From Pseudomonas sp. DY-1 (lineage in GTDB: Bacteria > Pseudomonadota > Gammaproteobacteria > Pseudomonadales > Pseudomonadaceae): a stretch of 64,000 nucleotides of DNA. The stretch covers positions 124,001 to 188,000 of the forward strand of contig NZ_CP032616.1 in NCBI RefSeq assembly GCF_003626975.1, given 5' to 3'. The translations under genes were made by a program, and so were the position numbers. Shown piece after piece: positions 25,650 through 36,315 of this stretch (position 1 is its first letter; each line of letters starts with the position of its first letter). The notes under the pieces are model-generated. The model was given only the letters and a program-made list of their open reading frames with translations, was not told the DNA's origin and did not search any database.

Positions 25650-28600
25650 ATGTACAGCCTGAAAAGCTTCACGCTCAACCTGAAGGATATTAGCTACTTG
25701 CAGCAGCAGGTCAGCTTCCCCACGCTGCGCGTGGTGGGTTACACCGTCGTGGGTGAACCCCTGTTCGGCTACACCGGCTCCGATGGCACGGTGCACGTGC
25801 TGGGTACAGACGGCAGTTTCGATCCACTGGCCATCCCAGCTGGGGAGAGCGTCTGGTACAACGGCGCGCGCGACCCCATCGGCCTGCGCAACGTGTCCGG
25901 TTACTTCAATAACCTCACTCACGATGGCCATGCCTGGGGCAGCTTCGGGCAAGACTTCATCCGCCTGACACTGCCCGACTACAGCCAGTACGTGCAGCAG
26001 AACGCCGGCAATGCGGCCTGGCAGGACTACCTGTCCAGTCACCCCGACGCCCAGCTTGGCGCACCAACGTCCTACGCCGATCCGACCGCGTCGCTGGTGG
26101 ACTACACGCCGAGGATGATCAGCCAGACCATCGTCAGCGGCGGGGTGGTTTTCGCCCGCGACGCCCAAGGCCACATCCTGCATGACGCCAACGGCGTCGC
26201 GGTGGTCAGCGATCCGGGTCTGCTCGGGCAACTGGGTGAAGCCGACCCCACGTCACCCAGCAGCGGCCAATACTTCATCCGCAACCTCAACACCGTCTCT
26301 GGCGACCCCTCGACCACGGGCTGGTTCACTCTGTTCGGCCAGTTCTTCGACCATGGCCTGGACTTCATCGACAAGCCGAGCAAGACCGCCACCATCACCA
26401 TTCCCCTGGCGCCCGACGACCCGCTCTACGGCTCAATTGGCCCGGACGGCCAGCCAGTGCATTCGCTCACCATCCACCGGGCCAGCGTGGGCAGCGTCGA
26501 CGCCGCCGGCAATCCGCAATACCGCAACCTGGATTCGCCCTACATCGATCAGAACCAGACCTACGGTTCGGATGCTTCTGTCACCCAGTTGCTGCGCGAA
26601 TGGGTTGCCGACCCGGCCAATCCTGGCCAGTTCCGTGCGGGGGCACGCCTGTTCGATGGCACCACCCTGAGCGACGAGGCTGCCTGGACGCTCAATGGCG
26701 TACTCACCCATCAGACCTTGCCGACCCTCAACGAGCTGCGCGCCCACATCGTCGCCACCGGACGTGACGACCTGACCTGGGACGACCTGGCCAACTTCCG
26801 CGTACGTGATGATGCAGGCCATGTGCTGGACGCCGACTCGTCCACCCCTGGTGTCCAGGTAGTCCTTACCCGCGAAGCCCTGCTTCTGGACATGAACCCG
26901 CACTTCGATGACGCGCACATTGATGTGGCTCGTCTCATGGCCCTGGACAGCCACCTGGTGAGCGTGACCTTCGACCCGACGAACCCCTACGGGATCTTGT
27001 TCAACTACGACAACGGCCCGAGCAAGTCCCTGTTCGGCCTGGTCAATCCTGCCGATTTTTCCATCTTTGCCGATCCGGACACGGCCGATTACGCGGTCGC
27101 CAACGAACTGTTGCTGGAGTCGGTGGGCGACCACTACATCGCCGGCGATGGCCGCGCCAACGAGAACTACGGGCTGACTGCGATTCACCACGTGTTCCAT
27201 GAGGACCACAACGTACAACTGATCAACCTGCAGCAGGAAATCCTCCAGGCCGACGTGGGTGTGCGGCACAACTGGCAGGTGGGTATCGCCAATGGCGTTG
27301 GCGGCTTCTACAGCGACGCCGCCGGCAACTACACCCTCGCCGACGGCGTGACGCTCTCCTGGGACCAGGACAAGCTGTTCACCGCCGCCAAGCTGGCTGT
27401 GGAGATGGAGTACCAGCACGTTGCCATCGACCAGTACGCCCGCCTGATCACGCCGGACCTGCCGGAGTTCGTCACCTACGACTCCGGCATCAACGCCAAT
27501 ATCTCCCTGGAGTACGGCCAGGCCGCCTTCCGTTTCGGTCACTCGCAGTTGCGAGAAACCATCGACGCACTGGAGCGCGATGCCAGCGGTGCCTATGACT
27601 TGACCGGCGCCATTACCCGCTATGCGCTGGAGAAAGCCTTCCTCAATCCCGGCGGCTTCGCCGATATCGGTCCGACCGCCATTGCCCTCGGCATGACGCG
27701 ACAGGTCAGCAACGAGATCGACGAGCTGGTCACGCCGGCACTGCAACAGGGCCTGCTGGGACAGCCGCTGGACCTGGCCACGATCAACCTGGCACGTGGC
27801 CGCGACCTGGGGCTACCAACCCTCAACGGGGCGCGTCAGCAGATCCATGACGCGCTGATTGCCGAGCGACAGACGCCGGCCGGCTCCCAGCACCACACCA
27901 ACCTGATCGTGGATGCGCTGACGCCTTATACGAGCTGGAGCGATTTCGCCAACAACATGATCCACCCCGAGTCTCTGGTGAACTTCATCGGCGCGTACTC
28001 CTTCGACGGCGACGTGGCCCATGCCCAGGCCATCATCGATGCTGACCAGACCGGGCTGGACGTGACCTGGGCCGGTGGCGTGGTGACCGCCGAAGACGCG
28101 GCGCGCTTCCTGTCCAACGCCGCAGACCAGAACGGCAACTTCGTCGCAGGTTCGGATGGCTTCAACCACATCGACCTGTGGATCGGCGGACTGGCCGAGA
28201 AGCATGTCTACACCGGCCAGCTCGGTACCACCTTCAACGCCATCTTCGAAGACCAGATGGAGCGTCTGATGGATGGCGACCGCTTCTATTACCTGTTCCG
28301 CCTGGACCTCGGCCTGCCAGGCATGACCAACCTCAATGAGCAAGTGGTCACCGAGCAGTTCAAGGACATCATCGAGCGCACCACCGATGCCCGGCACCTG
28401 GCGGGCGACGTGTTCGGTTACATGGACAGCTACATCGAGCTCAGTTACCAGGACTCCGGGGCGACTGCCACCGCCTACAAGAGCGAGCACAAGTACGGCC
28501 GGTTGGTGGATGCCAACCAGATGGGCGTGTACTCCACGGGCGGCGCAGGCGGTATCGGCGGCAACGGCTTGTTGATCAACCTGATCAACCCGGAAACCCA

Positions 28601-31600
28601 TGTTTCCAGTTCATTCATCCGTGACTACCGTCCTGACCAGGGCGAGAACCCGGATGGCACCGCAGCGGTAGGCTACAACTCGCACGAGGTGGTAGCCGGA
28701 ACCGACTACGCCGACTGGCTGGACCTGGGCGATGGCGATGACACCGGCTATGGCGAGGATGGCAACGACATCCTCGACGGCAAGGCCGGCGCCGACCACC
28801 TCTACGGCGGCAACGGCAACGACGTGATCTATGGCGGCGACATCGAGGACTTCCTGGACGGCGGTGACGGCGATGACATCGTCTACGCCGGCACCAGTGC
28901 GGGTGCCATCGACATCGTCATAGGTGGCAACGGCAATGACCATCTCTACGGCGAGGCCGGGATCGACGAGCTCTACGGCGGCGCGGGCAATGACTACATC
29001 GATGCCGGTGGCGACACCGACCTGGTCCACGGCGGTGATGGCAGCGACGAAATCTACGGCGGAGACGGGCCCGACATCCTTTTTGCCGAGGCCGGGGATG
29101 ACATCATTTCTGGCGGCTCGACCGGTGACCAGCTGTTCGGTGAGGAGGGCGACGACATTCTCCTGCCGGGGATCGGCGGTGCACCGGGGCAAGGTGACGG
29201 GGACGAAGCACTCGGCGATGTCGGCTTCGATATCGCGGCGTTCAGCGATGTGAACATCCAGCTGGATGCCGCCGCCGACCTCAACCAGCAGAACATCATC
29301 GCGGCACCCGGTACCAACGTGATGTTCCAGCCGTTCAACGCCCTGCTGGCAAACATCGAAGGCCTGGTCGGCTCGCGCTTCAGTGATGCACGGGCCAATC
29401 CAGCCAGCCCCGCCAACCCGACGGCGGGCCTGATCGGTGACGGCAACGAGAACTGGCTGGTAGGCGGTAGCGGCGACGACGTGGTGCAGGGCAATGCCGG
29501 CAACGATGTGCTGGTGGGCGACTCCATTGGTCTGGCCGACCTCAACCATCTGCTCGCCTCGCAGGGATTCGCCCAGCACTTCACTGGACTGCAGGCCGCG
29601 CGGTCAGGCTTCGTGCTCGGCGACAACCACGCCGGCGGAACAGCGGATGGCGCCGCCGATGAGGCGGTCTACAGCGGTAACTTTGCCGACTACAGCATGA
29701 CCCTGATCAGCGATACCAATCCGGGAAGCAATGAGATTCGGGGCTTCAGGATCACGGACAAGCGTGTCGGTGCCGCCAACCTGGACGCAACCGACCTCCT
29801 GGTCGGCGTCGAGAAAGTCCGCTTCGCGGATCGCACGGTCACGCTCGACGTCAACAATCAGCTCGCAACAGGCAAGCCGCTGGTGACCGGCTATGCCACT
29901 GCCCCGACCACCCCTAGCCGGCCATTGCCGACGCAGTACCGCCTGACCGCCAGCACCGTTGCCATCCAGGACGCCGATGGCATTCCCTCCGGTGCTGGTG
30001 CGTTCAGCTTCCAGTGGCAGGTACTTTCGGGGGCCGTCTGGGCCGCGATCAATGGCGCTACTGCTTCGACCTACGCGCCGGTGGCTGCGCAGGTGGGCCA
30101 GCAGTTGCGGGTGGCAGTCAGCTTCACGGACAACCATGGCGTAGTGGAGACGGTCTACTCCGATCCCACTGAAACGGTCGGGCGGTTCATCGAGGGCACC
30201 ACCTTCAATGACAACGGCCTGGGCGGCTTCCTCGACCGTGCGGCTCTGGTGGGGACCGCCTTCCAGGACGTTATCCTCGGCAACGCCGGCAACGATGTGC
30301 TCAGTGGTGGCGACGGCAGCGACCTGCTGGACGGCGGGACCGGCAATGACAGCATGAGCGGTGGGGCGGGTAACGACACCTACGTCGTCAACACCACGGG
30401 GGACGGCGTGACCGAAGCCCTGAACGGTGGGATCGATACCGTACGGTCTTCGGTGAGCTTCAACCTTGCTGCCAATGTCGAGAACCTGACGTTGACCGGC
30501 ACCGCCAACATTAACGGCGTCGGCAATGGACTGGACAACTGGCTGGTGGGTAACGCCGGCAACAACCGGCTCGTCGGCCAGGCCGGCAACGATAGCGTGG
30601 AAGGCGGCGGTGGAAGCGACACCCTCGTGGCTACGGTGGGCGACGGCAATGACCACTATGACGGCGGCGAAGGCGTAGACACCTACGACCTGTCCGGTAC
30701 TGCTGCCAACGCCAGCGTCGACCTGGCTGCCGGTACCGCCAGCAGCGCCCAGACCGGCAATGATGTGCTGGTGTCCATCGAGAATGTCCTGGGCAGTAGT
30801 GGCGCCAACCAGATCATGGGTAACGCTGCGGACAACCGCCTCGAAGGACTCGGTGGCAACGACAGCCTGTCCGGCGCGTCCGGAAACGACACCCTGACCG
30901 GAGGGCAGGGCAACGACAGTGCCAGTGGCGGTGTGGGTGACGATCGCTTCGTGGCGGGCCTGTTCGACGGCAATGACATCTACGCCGGTGACGACGGACT
31001 GGATACCTACGACCTTTCCGCCACCGGAGCGGCAGCCGTGGTCAACCTGACCACTGGAGTGGCCGGCAGCAGTCAGATCGGTAACGACCTGTTGAGCGGC
31101 ATCGAGAGCGTTGTGGGCGGGACGGGGGCCGATACCCTGACCGGTGACTCACTGGCCAACCAGCTGGCCGGCGGCAGTGGCGACGACAGTCTCAATGCCG
31201 CGGCCGGCGCCGATGTCCTCACCGGCGGTGCAGGGCGCGACCTGCTCACCGGTGGCGCGGATGCCGACATCTTCGCCTTCGCCGCGCTCAACGAATCGGG
31301 TACCAGCGGCGGTACTCGGGATGTGATCAACGACTTCCAGCTCGGGGTCGATCGCATCGATCTTGGCCAGATCGATGCGAGGACTACAGGGCCTGGCAAT
31401 GCGGGGAACCAGGACTTCAGCTTTCTTGGCGAATGGAATGGTGCCGGCAACGAGTTCAACGGACAGGCTCAGCTGAGGTTCCACTACGTCAACGTCGGTG
31501 GTGTCGAGCACACCTATGTGGAGGGCAACGTGAACAACAACAACGCCGCCGACTTCCAGATCGACCTCGTTGGGCATGTCGCCCTGGCAGCGGGTGACTT

Positions 31601-31616
31601 CATCGGCGTGGTCTGA
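25650..31616 (+). CDS. giant secreted animal-type haem peroxidase with RTX repeats
   Basis: A 1988-aa protein. Residues ~130-880 form an animal (peroxidase-cyclooxygenase) haem peroxidase domain: [11 protein letters not shown] with Gln231, Asp234 and distal His235; catalytic Arg502 with Glu505 (GDGRANEN); and proximal His631 ([12 protein letters not shown]). RTX nonapeptide tracts (GGNGNDxIYGG type) lie at ~1025-1175 and ~1540-1890, with an Ig-like stretch (FSFQWQVL…) at ~1450. The C-terminus, with [15 protein letters not shown] and a final FIGVV, resembles type I secretion substrates. There is no N-terminal signal peptide. GGGAG precedes the start. PehA of P. putida is the relative I recall. 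No ABC/TolC exporter is in the window. Divergent from the histidine kinase. Confidence 0.88.
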   Translation: MYSLKSFTLNLKDISYLQQQVSFPTLRVVGYTVVGEPLFGYTGSDGTVHVLGTDGSFDPLAIPAGESVWYNGARDPIGLRNVSGYFNNLTHDGHAWGSFGQDFIRLTLPDYSQYVQQNAGNAAWQDYLSSHPDAQLGAPTSYADPTASLVDYTPRMISQTIVSGGVVFARDAQGHILHDANGVAVVSDPGLLGQLGEADPTSPSSGQYFIRNLNTVSGDPSTTGWFTLFGQFFDHGLDFIDKPSKTATITIPLAPDDPLYGSIGPDGQPVHSLTIHRASVGSVDAAGNPQYRNLDSPYIDQNQTYGSDASVTQLLREWVADPANPGQFRAGARLFDGTTLSDEAAWTLNGVLTHQTLPTLNELRAHIVATGRDDLTWDDLANFRVRDDAGHVLDADSSTPGVQVVLTREALLLDMNPHFDDAHIDVARLMALDSHLVSVTFDPTNPYGILFNYDNGPSKSLFGLVNPADFSIFADPDTADYAVANELLLESVGDHYIAGDGRANENYGLTAIHHVFHEDHNVQLINLQQEILQADVGVRHNWQVGIANGVGGFYSDAAGNYTLADGVTLSWDQDKLFTAAKLAVEMEYQHVAIDQYARLITPDLPEFVTYDSGINANISLEYGQAAFRFGHSQLRETIDALERDASGAYDLTGAITRYALEKAFLNPGGFADIGPTAIALGMTRQVSNEIDELVTPALQQGLLGQPLDLATINLARGRDLGLPTLNGARQQIHDALIAERQTPAGSQHHTNLIVDALTPYTSWSDFANNMIHPESLVNFIGAYSFDGDVAHAQAIIDADQTGLDVTWAGGVVTAEDAARFLSNAADQNGNFVAGSDGFNHIDLWIGGLAEKHVYTGQLGTTFNAIFEDQMERLMDGDRFYYLFRLDLGLPGMTNLNEQVVTEQFKDIIERTTDARHLAGDVFGYMDSYIELSYQDSGATATAYKSEHKYGRLVDANQMGVYSTGGAGGIGGNGLLINLINPETHVSSSFIRDYRPDQGENPDGTAAVGYNSHEVVAGTDYADWLDLGDGDDTGYGEDGNDILDGKAGADHLYGGNGNDVIYGGDIEDFLDGGDGDDIVYAGTSAGAIDIVIGGNGNDHLYGEAGIDELYGGAGNDYIDAGGDTDLVHGGDGSDEIYGGDGPDILFAEAGDDIISGGSTGDQLFGEEGDDILLPGIGGAPGQGDGDEALGDVGFDIAAFSDVNIQLDAAADLNQQNIIAAPGTNVMFQPFNALLANIEGLVGSRFSDARANPASPANPTAGLIGDGNENWLVGGSGDDVVQGNAGNDVLVGDSIGLADLNHLLASQGFAQHFTGLQAARSGFVLGDNHAGGTADGAADEAVYSGNFADYSMTLISDTNPGSNEIRGFRITDKRVGAANLDATDLLVGVEKVRFADRTVTLDVNNQLATGKPLVTGYATAPTTPSRPLPTQYRLTASTVAIQDADGIPSGAGAFSFQWQVLSGAVWAAINGATASTYAPVAAQVGQQLRVAVSFTDNHGVVETVYSDPTETVGRFIEGTTFNDNGLGGFLDRAALVGTAFQDVILGNAGNDVLSGGDGSDLLDGGTGNDSMSGGAGNDTYVVNTTGDGVTEALNGGIDTVRSSVSFNLAANVENLTLTGTANINGVGNGLDNWLVGNAGNNRLVGQAGNDSVEGGGGSDTLVATVGDGNDHYDGGEGVDTYDLSGTAANASVDLAAGTASSAQTGNDVLVSIENVLGSSGANQIMGNAADNRLEGLGGNDSLSGASGNDTLTGGQGNDSASGGVGDDRFVAGLFDGNDIYAGDDGLDTYDLSATGAAAVVNLTTGVAGSSQIGNDLLSGIESVVGGTGADTLTGDSLANQLAGGSGDDSLNAAAGADVLTGGAGRDLLTGGADADIFAFAALNESGTSGGTRDVINDFQLGVDRIDLGQIDARTTGPGNAGNQDFSFLGEWNGAGNEFNGQAQLRFHYVNVGGVEHTYVEGNVNNNNAADFQIDLVGHVALAAGDFIGVV

Positions 31617-31688
31617 ACGCCAACCACCCTGCGTCCCGCCGGAGGACAGGGCGCAGGCAAAGTTTCAACTCCATTCCATCTCCTCATG

Positions 31689-31720
31689 CAACCCGGTGCC
31701 GCCCGTACCGGGTTGTTTTT
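31689..31720 (+). terminator. intrinsic terminator of the first peroxidase gene
   Basis: A 9-bp stem CAACCCGGT/ACCGGGTTG with a 9-base loop is followed by TTTTT, 72 bp past the stop. Confidence 0.9.
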
Positions 31721-31833
31721 CGCAGGCGAACCCAAACGGCCAAGTGGCTACCTCATCCGCGTCCGAGAGGCCTCCTCGACTGGCGATGCGCCATACGGAT
31801 CGACATCTTTTGTTGCAAGGAACTGGGTCACGT

Positions 31834-31870
31834 TGTCATGAAATGCGAAATTTTTGTCGTGAAATGCGAA
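31834..31870 (+). promoter_or_regulatory. two direct repeats spaced 21 bp
   Basis: TGTCATGAAATGCGAA (31834-31849) recurs as TGTCGTGAAATGCGAA (31855-31870), with one difference in 16 bases and a centre-to-centre spacing of exactly 21 bp, or two helical turns. They sit ~95 bp upstream of the DUF3313 lipoprotein gene. Same-face direct repeats of this kind usually bind a dimeric activator; which one is unknown. The rest of the 347-bp gap holds only the terminator of the preceding gene. Confidence 0.55.
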
Positions 31871-31963
31871 GAGCTGACAGGAAGCTGTCCCTAGGCTTTG
31901 CGACCCGGTCCCAAGGGGTGGAGAGCCGGTTGCGCCCGCCCCGATAAACTCCTGGAGTCATTC

Positions 31964-32620
31964 ATGGCGAAACCGCTTTGCACCCTTGCGCTGGCAGGGC
32001 TTGTCCTGCTCGGCAGCGGCTGTTCCAGCAAGATCACCCAACCTGAGGAGTACTCGGGTTTCCTGGGGGATTACTCGAAGCTCGAAGAAACCATGTCCGC
32101 CAGCGGTGAGCCTGTATTGCGCTGGACCGCGCCGGACTTCGACCCCAAGCGCTATGGCACGCTTCTGGTGGAGAAGCCGGTTTTCCACCCAGCCCCGGCC
32201 CCCAGCGACCAGATGAGCCAGCAGACCATGGACCAGATCGCCACCTACATGCGACTGGCGCTGCAGCGCGAGCTGATAGGCAGGGCACGTCTGGTCGGCA
32301 CGCCGGAGGCAGACACCCTGGTGCTGCGCCCGTCCATCTCCGCGGTGGCGATCTCCACCGAGCACCTGAAGGCCTACGAGGTCATCCCTATCGCCCTGTT
32401 GGCAGCCGCCACCACCACGGCGGCGGGTATCCGCGATCAGGAAGTGGCCATCTATGCCGAGCTGGAGGCGGTGGACGCAACCAGCGGCAAGCCCGTCGTC
32501 AGGGCGGTGCGCAAGGGCCAGGGATTGAGCCTGGAGAACCGCAAGACACCGTTGGTGCTGGACGACCTCAAGCCCGTGCTCGATGACTGGGCGCGGGACG
32601 CGCGCAACTTCAGGCCATGA
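31964..32620 (+). CDS. DUF3313 family lipoprotein
   Basis: A 218-aa predicted lipoprotein. The signal peptide ends in the lipobox LLGSGCSS, so Cys21 or so is lipidated. The mature part begins with EEYSGFLGDYSKLEE, the signature of DUF3313, and contains RPSISAVAIST and a hydrophobic patch IPIALLAAATTTAAG. ATG 31964 follows CCTGGAG; upstream in-frame codons do not resemble the family. A second DUF3313 protein is encoded at 36316. Function unknown; outer-membrane location is inferred from the lipobox. Confidence 0.8.
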   Translation: MAKPLCTLALAGLVLLGSGCSSKITQPEEYSGFLGDYSKLEETMSASGEPVLRWTAPDFDPKRYGTLLVEKPVFHPAPAPSDQMSQQTMDQIATYMRLALQRELIGRARLVGTPEADTLVLRPSISAVAISTEHLKAYEVIPIALLAAATTTAAGIRDQEVAIYAELEAVDATSGKPVVRAVRKGQGLSLENRKTPLVLDDLKPVLDDWARDARNFRP

Positions 32621-32794
32621 CCGGATTCCTCCGGGTCAATCCATCGTAAGGCCCGAACCGGCGAGCAGCCGGTTCGCCTTCATCCATGCCAGCTCTTCGC
32701 ACTGCGGAGCGGCCTGGCCACCTATCCGAATCCGCCCCGGCATTGGACGCAGTCTGACCGGGCGCGGAACTCCTACTGCCAACCAGGTGATGCA

Positions 32795-33148
32795 ATGCTC
32801 AATGACGGAATTCTCGATTACTTCGCCTTAGGCGTACTGTTCTTCGTCGTGATCGTGCTGTTCTACGGGATCATCGTGTTGCACGACATTCCCTACGAAA
32901 TCTCCAAGCGCCGTAACCATCCGCATCAGGACGCCATCCATGCTGCCGGCTGGGTGAGCCTGTTCACCCTTCACGCGCTGTGGCCGTTCCTCTGGATCTG
33001 GGCGATGTTGTATCGCCCGGATCGGGGCTGGGGCTTCAGTACGACCCACGCGGGACTGGAGCAGCAACTGGCCGATATGCGCCAGCGCCTCGAACATCTG
33101 GAAGGCCGGGCTGCGCCCCGTTCCAGGCCTCTGGCAGAGGAGGCGTGA
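32795..33148 (+). CDS. DUF3302 inner-membrane protein, YiaW-like
   Basis: A 117-aa protein with two hydrophobic helices (ALGVLFFVVIVLFYGIIVL and WVSLFTLHALWPFLWIWAML) joined by HDIPYEISKRRNHPHQDAI, a hallmark of DUF3302. A C-terminal coiled segment follows (LEQQLADMRQRLEHLEG). One base separates its stop from the HlyD-type gene, matching the yiaW-yiaV arrangement in enterobacteria. The pair probably forms an inner-membrane unit; transported substrate unknown. Confidence 0.82.
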   Translation: MLNDGILDYFALGVLFFVVIVLFYGIIVLHDIPYEISKRRNHPHQDAIHAAGWVSLFTLHALWPFLWIWAMLYRPDRGWGFSTTHAGLEQQLADMRQRLEHLEGRAAPRSRPLAEEA

Positions 33149-33149
33149 C

Positions 33150-34109
33150 ATGGACCTGTTGCTGATCCTTACCTACACGGCCATCTGCGTCGCCATCTTC
33201 AAGGTCTTCAAGATCCCGCTGAACAAATGGAGCGTGCCCACCGCCGCGCTGGGCGGCGTGGTGCTGATCGGTACGCTGATCTTCCTGATGAACTACAACC
33301 ACCCATACTCGGAAGTGGCGCGCAGCTATTTCGTGTCGACCCCGGTGATTCCAACTGTGAATGGGCAGGTGGTGGAGGTCCCGGTCAGGACCAACCAGCC
33401 GCTTGAGAAAGGCGATGTGTTGTTCCGCATCGACCCGACGCCGTTCGAGAACCGGGTGAAGTCCATCAAGGCGCAATTGGTGTCGGCCCGCGCCGACCAG
33501 ACCCGTGCCCGTGAACTGGCTGCTCGTAACGTCGGCAATCGCCGCGACGTGGATCTGACCACGGCGCGGGTGGACGACCTGCAGGCGCAGCTGAACATCG
33601 CCCAGTTCGACCTTGACCACACTGTGGTTCGTGCCCCCAGCAAAGGCTTCGTCACCCATGTCTCGCTGCGTCCGGGGATGATGGCGACCAAGTTGCCGCT
33701 GCGCCCGTCCATGGTCTTCATCCCGGACGAGGGACATTACTTCGCCGCCTGGATGCGACAGAACAGCCAGTTGCGCCTGACTCCTGGCGACGAGGCGGAA
33801 ATGGCCTTCGACGGGATTCCCGGTCGGGTGTTCAAGGGCAAGGTGAAGCAGGTGATCGGGGTGATTGGCGAAGGCCAGGTGCAGCCGTCGGGTACCTTGC
33901 TCAGCTTCACTGGCGCGCCGCCCGCGGGCCGGGTGCCGGTGATCATCGAAATCACCGACCCGGACTACGCGAAGTATGCGGCGCAGATGCCGGGCGGTTC
34001 CTATGGCCAGGCGGCACTCTACAGCGAGCATTTCCACCATGTGGCGGTGATGCGCAAGATCCTCCTGCGCATGGCGGCCTGGATGAATTACATCTTCCCC
34101 TTCCATTGA
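33150..34109 (+). CDS. HlyD-family membrane fusion protein, YiaV/YibH-like
   Basis: A 319-aa periplasmic adaptor-like protein anchored by N-terminal hydrophobic segments (LLLILTYTAICVAIFKVF; ALGGVVLIGTLIFLM). The biotinyl-lipoyl-like halves are seen at VIPTVNGQVVEVPVRTNQPLEKGDVLFRIDP (residues ~65-95, split around a short helical hairpin) and APSKGFVTHVSL. Its hairpin is short and no ABC transporter or TolC gene is adjacent, so it belongs to the YiaV/YibH group rather than to a type I secretion adaptor. Cotranscribed with the DUF3302 gene. Confidence 0.82.
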   Translation: MDLLLILTYTAICVAIFKVFKIPLNKWSVPTAALGGVVLIGTLIFLMNYNHPYSEVARSYFVSTPVIPTVNGQVVEVPVRTNQPLEKGDVLFRIDPTPFENRVKSIKAQLVSARADQTRARELAARNVGNRRDVDLTTARVDDLQAQLNIAQFDLDHTVVRAPSKGFVTHVSLRPGMMATKLPLRPSMVFIPDEGHYFAAWMRQNSQLRLTPGDEAEMAFDGIPGRVFKGKVKQVIGVIGEGQVQPSGTLLSFTGAPPAGRVPVIIEITDPDYAKYAAQMPGGSYGQAALYSEHFHHVAVMRKILLRMAAWMNYIFPFH

Positions 34110-34207
34110 TTGAGCGTTGCAGCTGCCTTCCGCCCCAGGTCCCCTTGTCGGGGGGCGGAGCGACGGGCGCGCCGGGGGCGGATCCGAATTCGAACACAGG
34201 AACTCCC

Positions 34208-35719
34208 ATGGCAAATCGAACAGGGCGCAACTTGCTGCGCTCGCTCCCGGGCGCGATCGCCCTGCCTGCCGGCCTGCTGCTGGGCGTACTGCCTCTGGCC
34301 GAAGCCATGCAGCAGGAAGTCGTGCCGATCGCGACAACCATGCTCGCGCCCGCTCCGCCGCCCAATCGAACCGATGACTTCGAGTGCATCCGTGAGCGCC
34401 GCACCATCCGCATCCTGGTCCCTTACAGCCGCACCTTCTTCCACATCGACCAGGGTCGCCAGAAGGGCGTGAGCCACGAAACCGGGCTGGCATTCGAGCG
34501 TTGGCTCAACCAGCGGTACCCGAGCCGGAAGGGGAGTGCGCGCTGGCACGTGATCTTCATCCCGGTAAGCCGTGACCAGTTGCTGCCCAGCCTGATTCGC
34601 GGTGTCGGCGACATTGCCGCAGGTGGCCTGGTGGAAGGCGAGCGTGCAGGTTTCGATGGGCAGGTGGTCATGGCGTCCGGCGAGTTCCGTACCGAGCCGG
34701 TACTGGTGATCGGGCCGGCCGGCGAGACCATTGCGAGCCTCGATGACCTGGCCGGCAAGGAGGTCGCGGTACCCGCGCTGAGCAACGACTTCTGGGGGCT
34801 GGTGGAACTGAGCCGGAGCCTCAGCGAGCGTGGCCTGGCGCCGATCCGCCTGTTGCCCCTGGCCGAAGGCATCGAGGCGGAGGTTTTGCTGGAACGGGTG
34901 AACGCCGGTGCGCTTTCCGCTGCAGTGGTGGATCGGCGGGTGGCAAGGGCCTGGAAGCCGACCCTGGACAGCATTGCGATCCAGCCCCTCGAATTTTCCT
35001 GGGGAGGTCACTACGCCTGGGCCGTGCGCAATGGCAACCCCGAGTTGCGTGGCGTACTGGCGGCATTCTTCAACGATCAGCAACACGACAGCCGTCTGGT
35101 GCGGGCCCTGGATGGAGACCGGCTGGCGGCCGGACATTTCCTCGATGAGCCGGCTTCGGCCGACGAGCTGCGCCGCTTTCGCCGCCTCAATCAGGCCTTC
35201 ATCGAGTCCGCCGAACGCCATGGCCTGGACCCGCTGATGCTGATGGCCCAGGCGTTCCACGAATCGAGGTTTGACCAGCGTGCGCGCAGCAACCGGGGGG
35301 CGGTGGGGGTGATGCAGGTCCTGCCGAGCACCGCGGCGGACCCCAACGTTCGGGTTTCAGGCGTGGGCAGCAGTGCGGAGAAGAACGTCGAAGCCGCCAG
35401 CAAATACCTGCGATTTCTCGCCGACACCTACCTCGACGATCCGGCGCTGACCTCGGACAACCGCATATTTCTGCTGCTGGCGGCGTACAACGCGGGGCCT
35501 GGCAATCTGCAGAAGATCAGGCGCATGGCGCGGGAGAACGGCCTCGACCCGGATCGTTGGTACGGCCATGTGGAGAAAATGGCGGCCAGGGAGTTGGGGC
35601 GTGAGACCCTCGATTACGTGAGCAACGTGTACAAGTACTACGTCGCCTACCGCTTCGCCCAGGAGCGGGAGGAAATGCAATCGGAAAGCGTGCTGGGCAG
35701 GCTGGAAAAACGGGGCTGA
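34208..35719 (+). CDS. MltF-like lytic transglycosylase with substrate-binding domain
   Basis: A 503-aa envelope protein. An N-terminal signal or anchor segment (IALPAGLLLGVLPLAEAM) is followed by a family-3 solute-binding-like domain (residues ~60-320: IRILVPYSRTFFHID at its start) and a C-terminal SLT lysozyme-like domain. The catalytic Glu is Glu352 in AQAFHESRFDQ, with GAVGVMQVLPSTA and LLAAYNAGPGNL as the remaining SLT motifs. MltF proteins cleave peptidoglycan to 1,6-anhydro products. ATG 34208 has AGGA upstream. Follows the HlyD-type gene by 98 bp, possibly in one unit. A role in making room for large envelope or secreted proteins is only inference. Confidence 0.85.
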   Translation: MANRTGRNLLRSLPGAIALPAGLLLGVLPLAEAMQQEVVPIATTMLAPAPPPNRTDDFECIRERRTIRILVPYSRTFFHIDQGRQKGVSHETGLAFERWLNQRYPSRKGSARWHVIFIPVSRDQLLPSLIRGVGDIAAGGLVEGERAGFDGQVVMASGEFRTEPVLVIGPAGETIASLDDLAGKEVAVPALSNDFWGLVELSRSLSERGLAPIRLLPLAEGIEAEVLLERVNAGALSAAVVDRRVARAWKPTLDSIAIQPLEFSWGGHYAWAVRNGNPELRGVLAAFFNDQQHDSRLVRALDGDRLAAGHFLDEPASADELRRFRRLNQAFIESAERHGLDPLMLMAQAFHESRFDQRARSNRGAVGVMQVLPSTAADPNVRVSGVGSSAEKNVEAASKYLRFLADTYLDDPALTSDNRIFLLLAAYNAGPGNLQKIRRMARENGLDPDRWYGHVEKMAARELGRETLDYVSNVYKYYVAYRFAQEREEMQSESVLGRLEKRG

Positions 35720-35734
35720 GATGCAGCCCCTGGG

Positions 35735-35766
35735 AAAAAGCGGCTCGCTGCCGAGGCAGAAGCCGC
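35735..35766 (-). terminator. terminator of the small beta-barrel gene
   Basis: On the minus strand GCGGCT/AGCCGC encloses an inner CTGCC/GGCAG stem and is followed by TTTTT, just past the barrel protein stop. Confidence 0.75.
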
Positions 35767-35774
35767 GAGGGGAA

Positions 35775-36275
35775 TCAGAACAGCAGGTAGGCGCTGGCGC
35801 TGGTCTGGTCCAGCTCGATGTCGCCGACCTTCAGGACTTCCTGCTCCAGGCGCACGCCGATGTTGCGGAACACGTCCAGCTCGACGCCCACGCCGTAGGT
35901 CAGGTCCAGGTCGCTGCTGTCACCAGCGGTGTCTTCGTCGGCATCCCAGGCATGCACGCCAGCGCTGGCGAACAGGCGCAGACGGTCGCCTACGGGCACG
36001 CCGAAGTGGGCGGCGGCTTGCAGGGAGTGGCCATCGAAGTCGCCACGCTCGCCAGAGAAGCTGCCGAGGTCGACCCAGGCGCCTTCCACCGCCAGGTAGG
36101 GGTTAAGGCGGTAGCCGACGTAGGCCTTGTAGCTGTTGTCTTCGTCGCCGAGGGTGTGTTCGTCAATTTCCACCCGGGTCACGCCGCCGCCCAGGTACAG
36201 GCCGCGGTCATCCGCGATGGCGCTGAGGGAGTTGAATGCCAGGAGGGCGGCTGCGAGTTGTTTGCCGAATTTCAT
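35775..36275 (-). CDS. small outer-membrane beta-barrel protein
   Basis: A 166-aa protein with a signal peptide (MKFGKQLAAALLAFNSLSAIA) and alternating strands typical of an eight-stranded OmpA/OmpX-like barrel: GLYLGGGVTRVEI, SYKAYVGYRLNPYLAVEGAW, SLQAAAHFGVPV, LRLFASAGVHAW, LTYGVGVELDV, IGVRLEQEVL. It ends in the aromatic SAYLLF expected for Bam recognition. Acidic loops (DADEDTAGDSSDLD) could bind cations. The start at 36275 has AGGAC upstream. On the same strand as the second DUF3313 gene, 40 bp away, so probably cotranscribed with it. Confidence 0.8.
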   Translation of the reverse strand: MKFGKQLAAALLAFNSLSAIADDRGLYLGGGVTRVEIDEHTLGDEDNSYKAYVGYRLNPYLAVEGAWVDLGSFSGERGDFDGHSLQAAAHFGVPVGDRLRLFASAGVHAWDADEDTAGDSSDLDLTYGVGVELDVFRNIGVRLEQEVLKVGDIELDQTSASAYLLF

Positions 36276-36315
36276 CGTTTGTCCTGTGTGGTTGGTTGGA
36301 TTGGAGTGGGCGGGA

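Noticed and set aside
28740..29160. Dense short repeats in the giant genes considered as a possible CRISPR array
   Set aside because: The repeats are 27-base codon patterns of the RTX nonapeptide (GGxGxDxxx) in an open frame, with no constant repeat and unique spacers.
33150..34109. HlyD-type protein considered as the type I secretion adaptor for the giant peroxidases
   Set aside because: It is of the YiaV/YibH kind, paired with DUF3302, has a short hairpin, and no ABC transporter or TolC gene is near.
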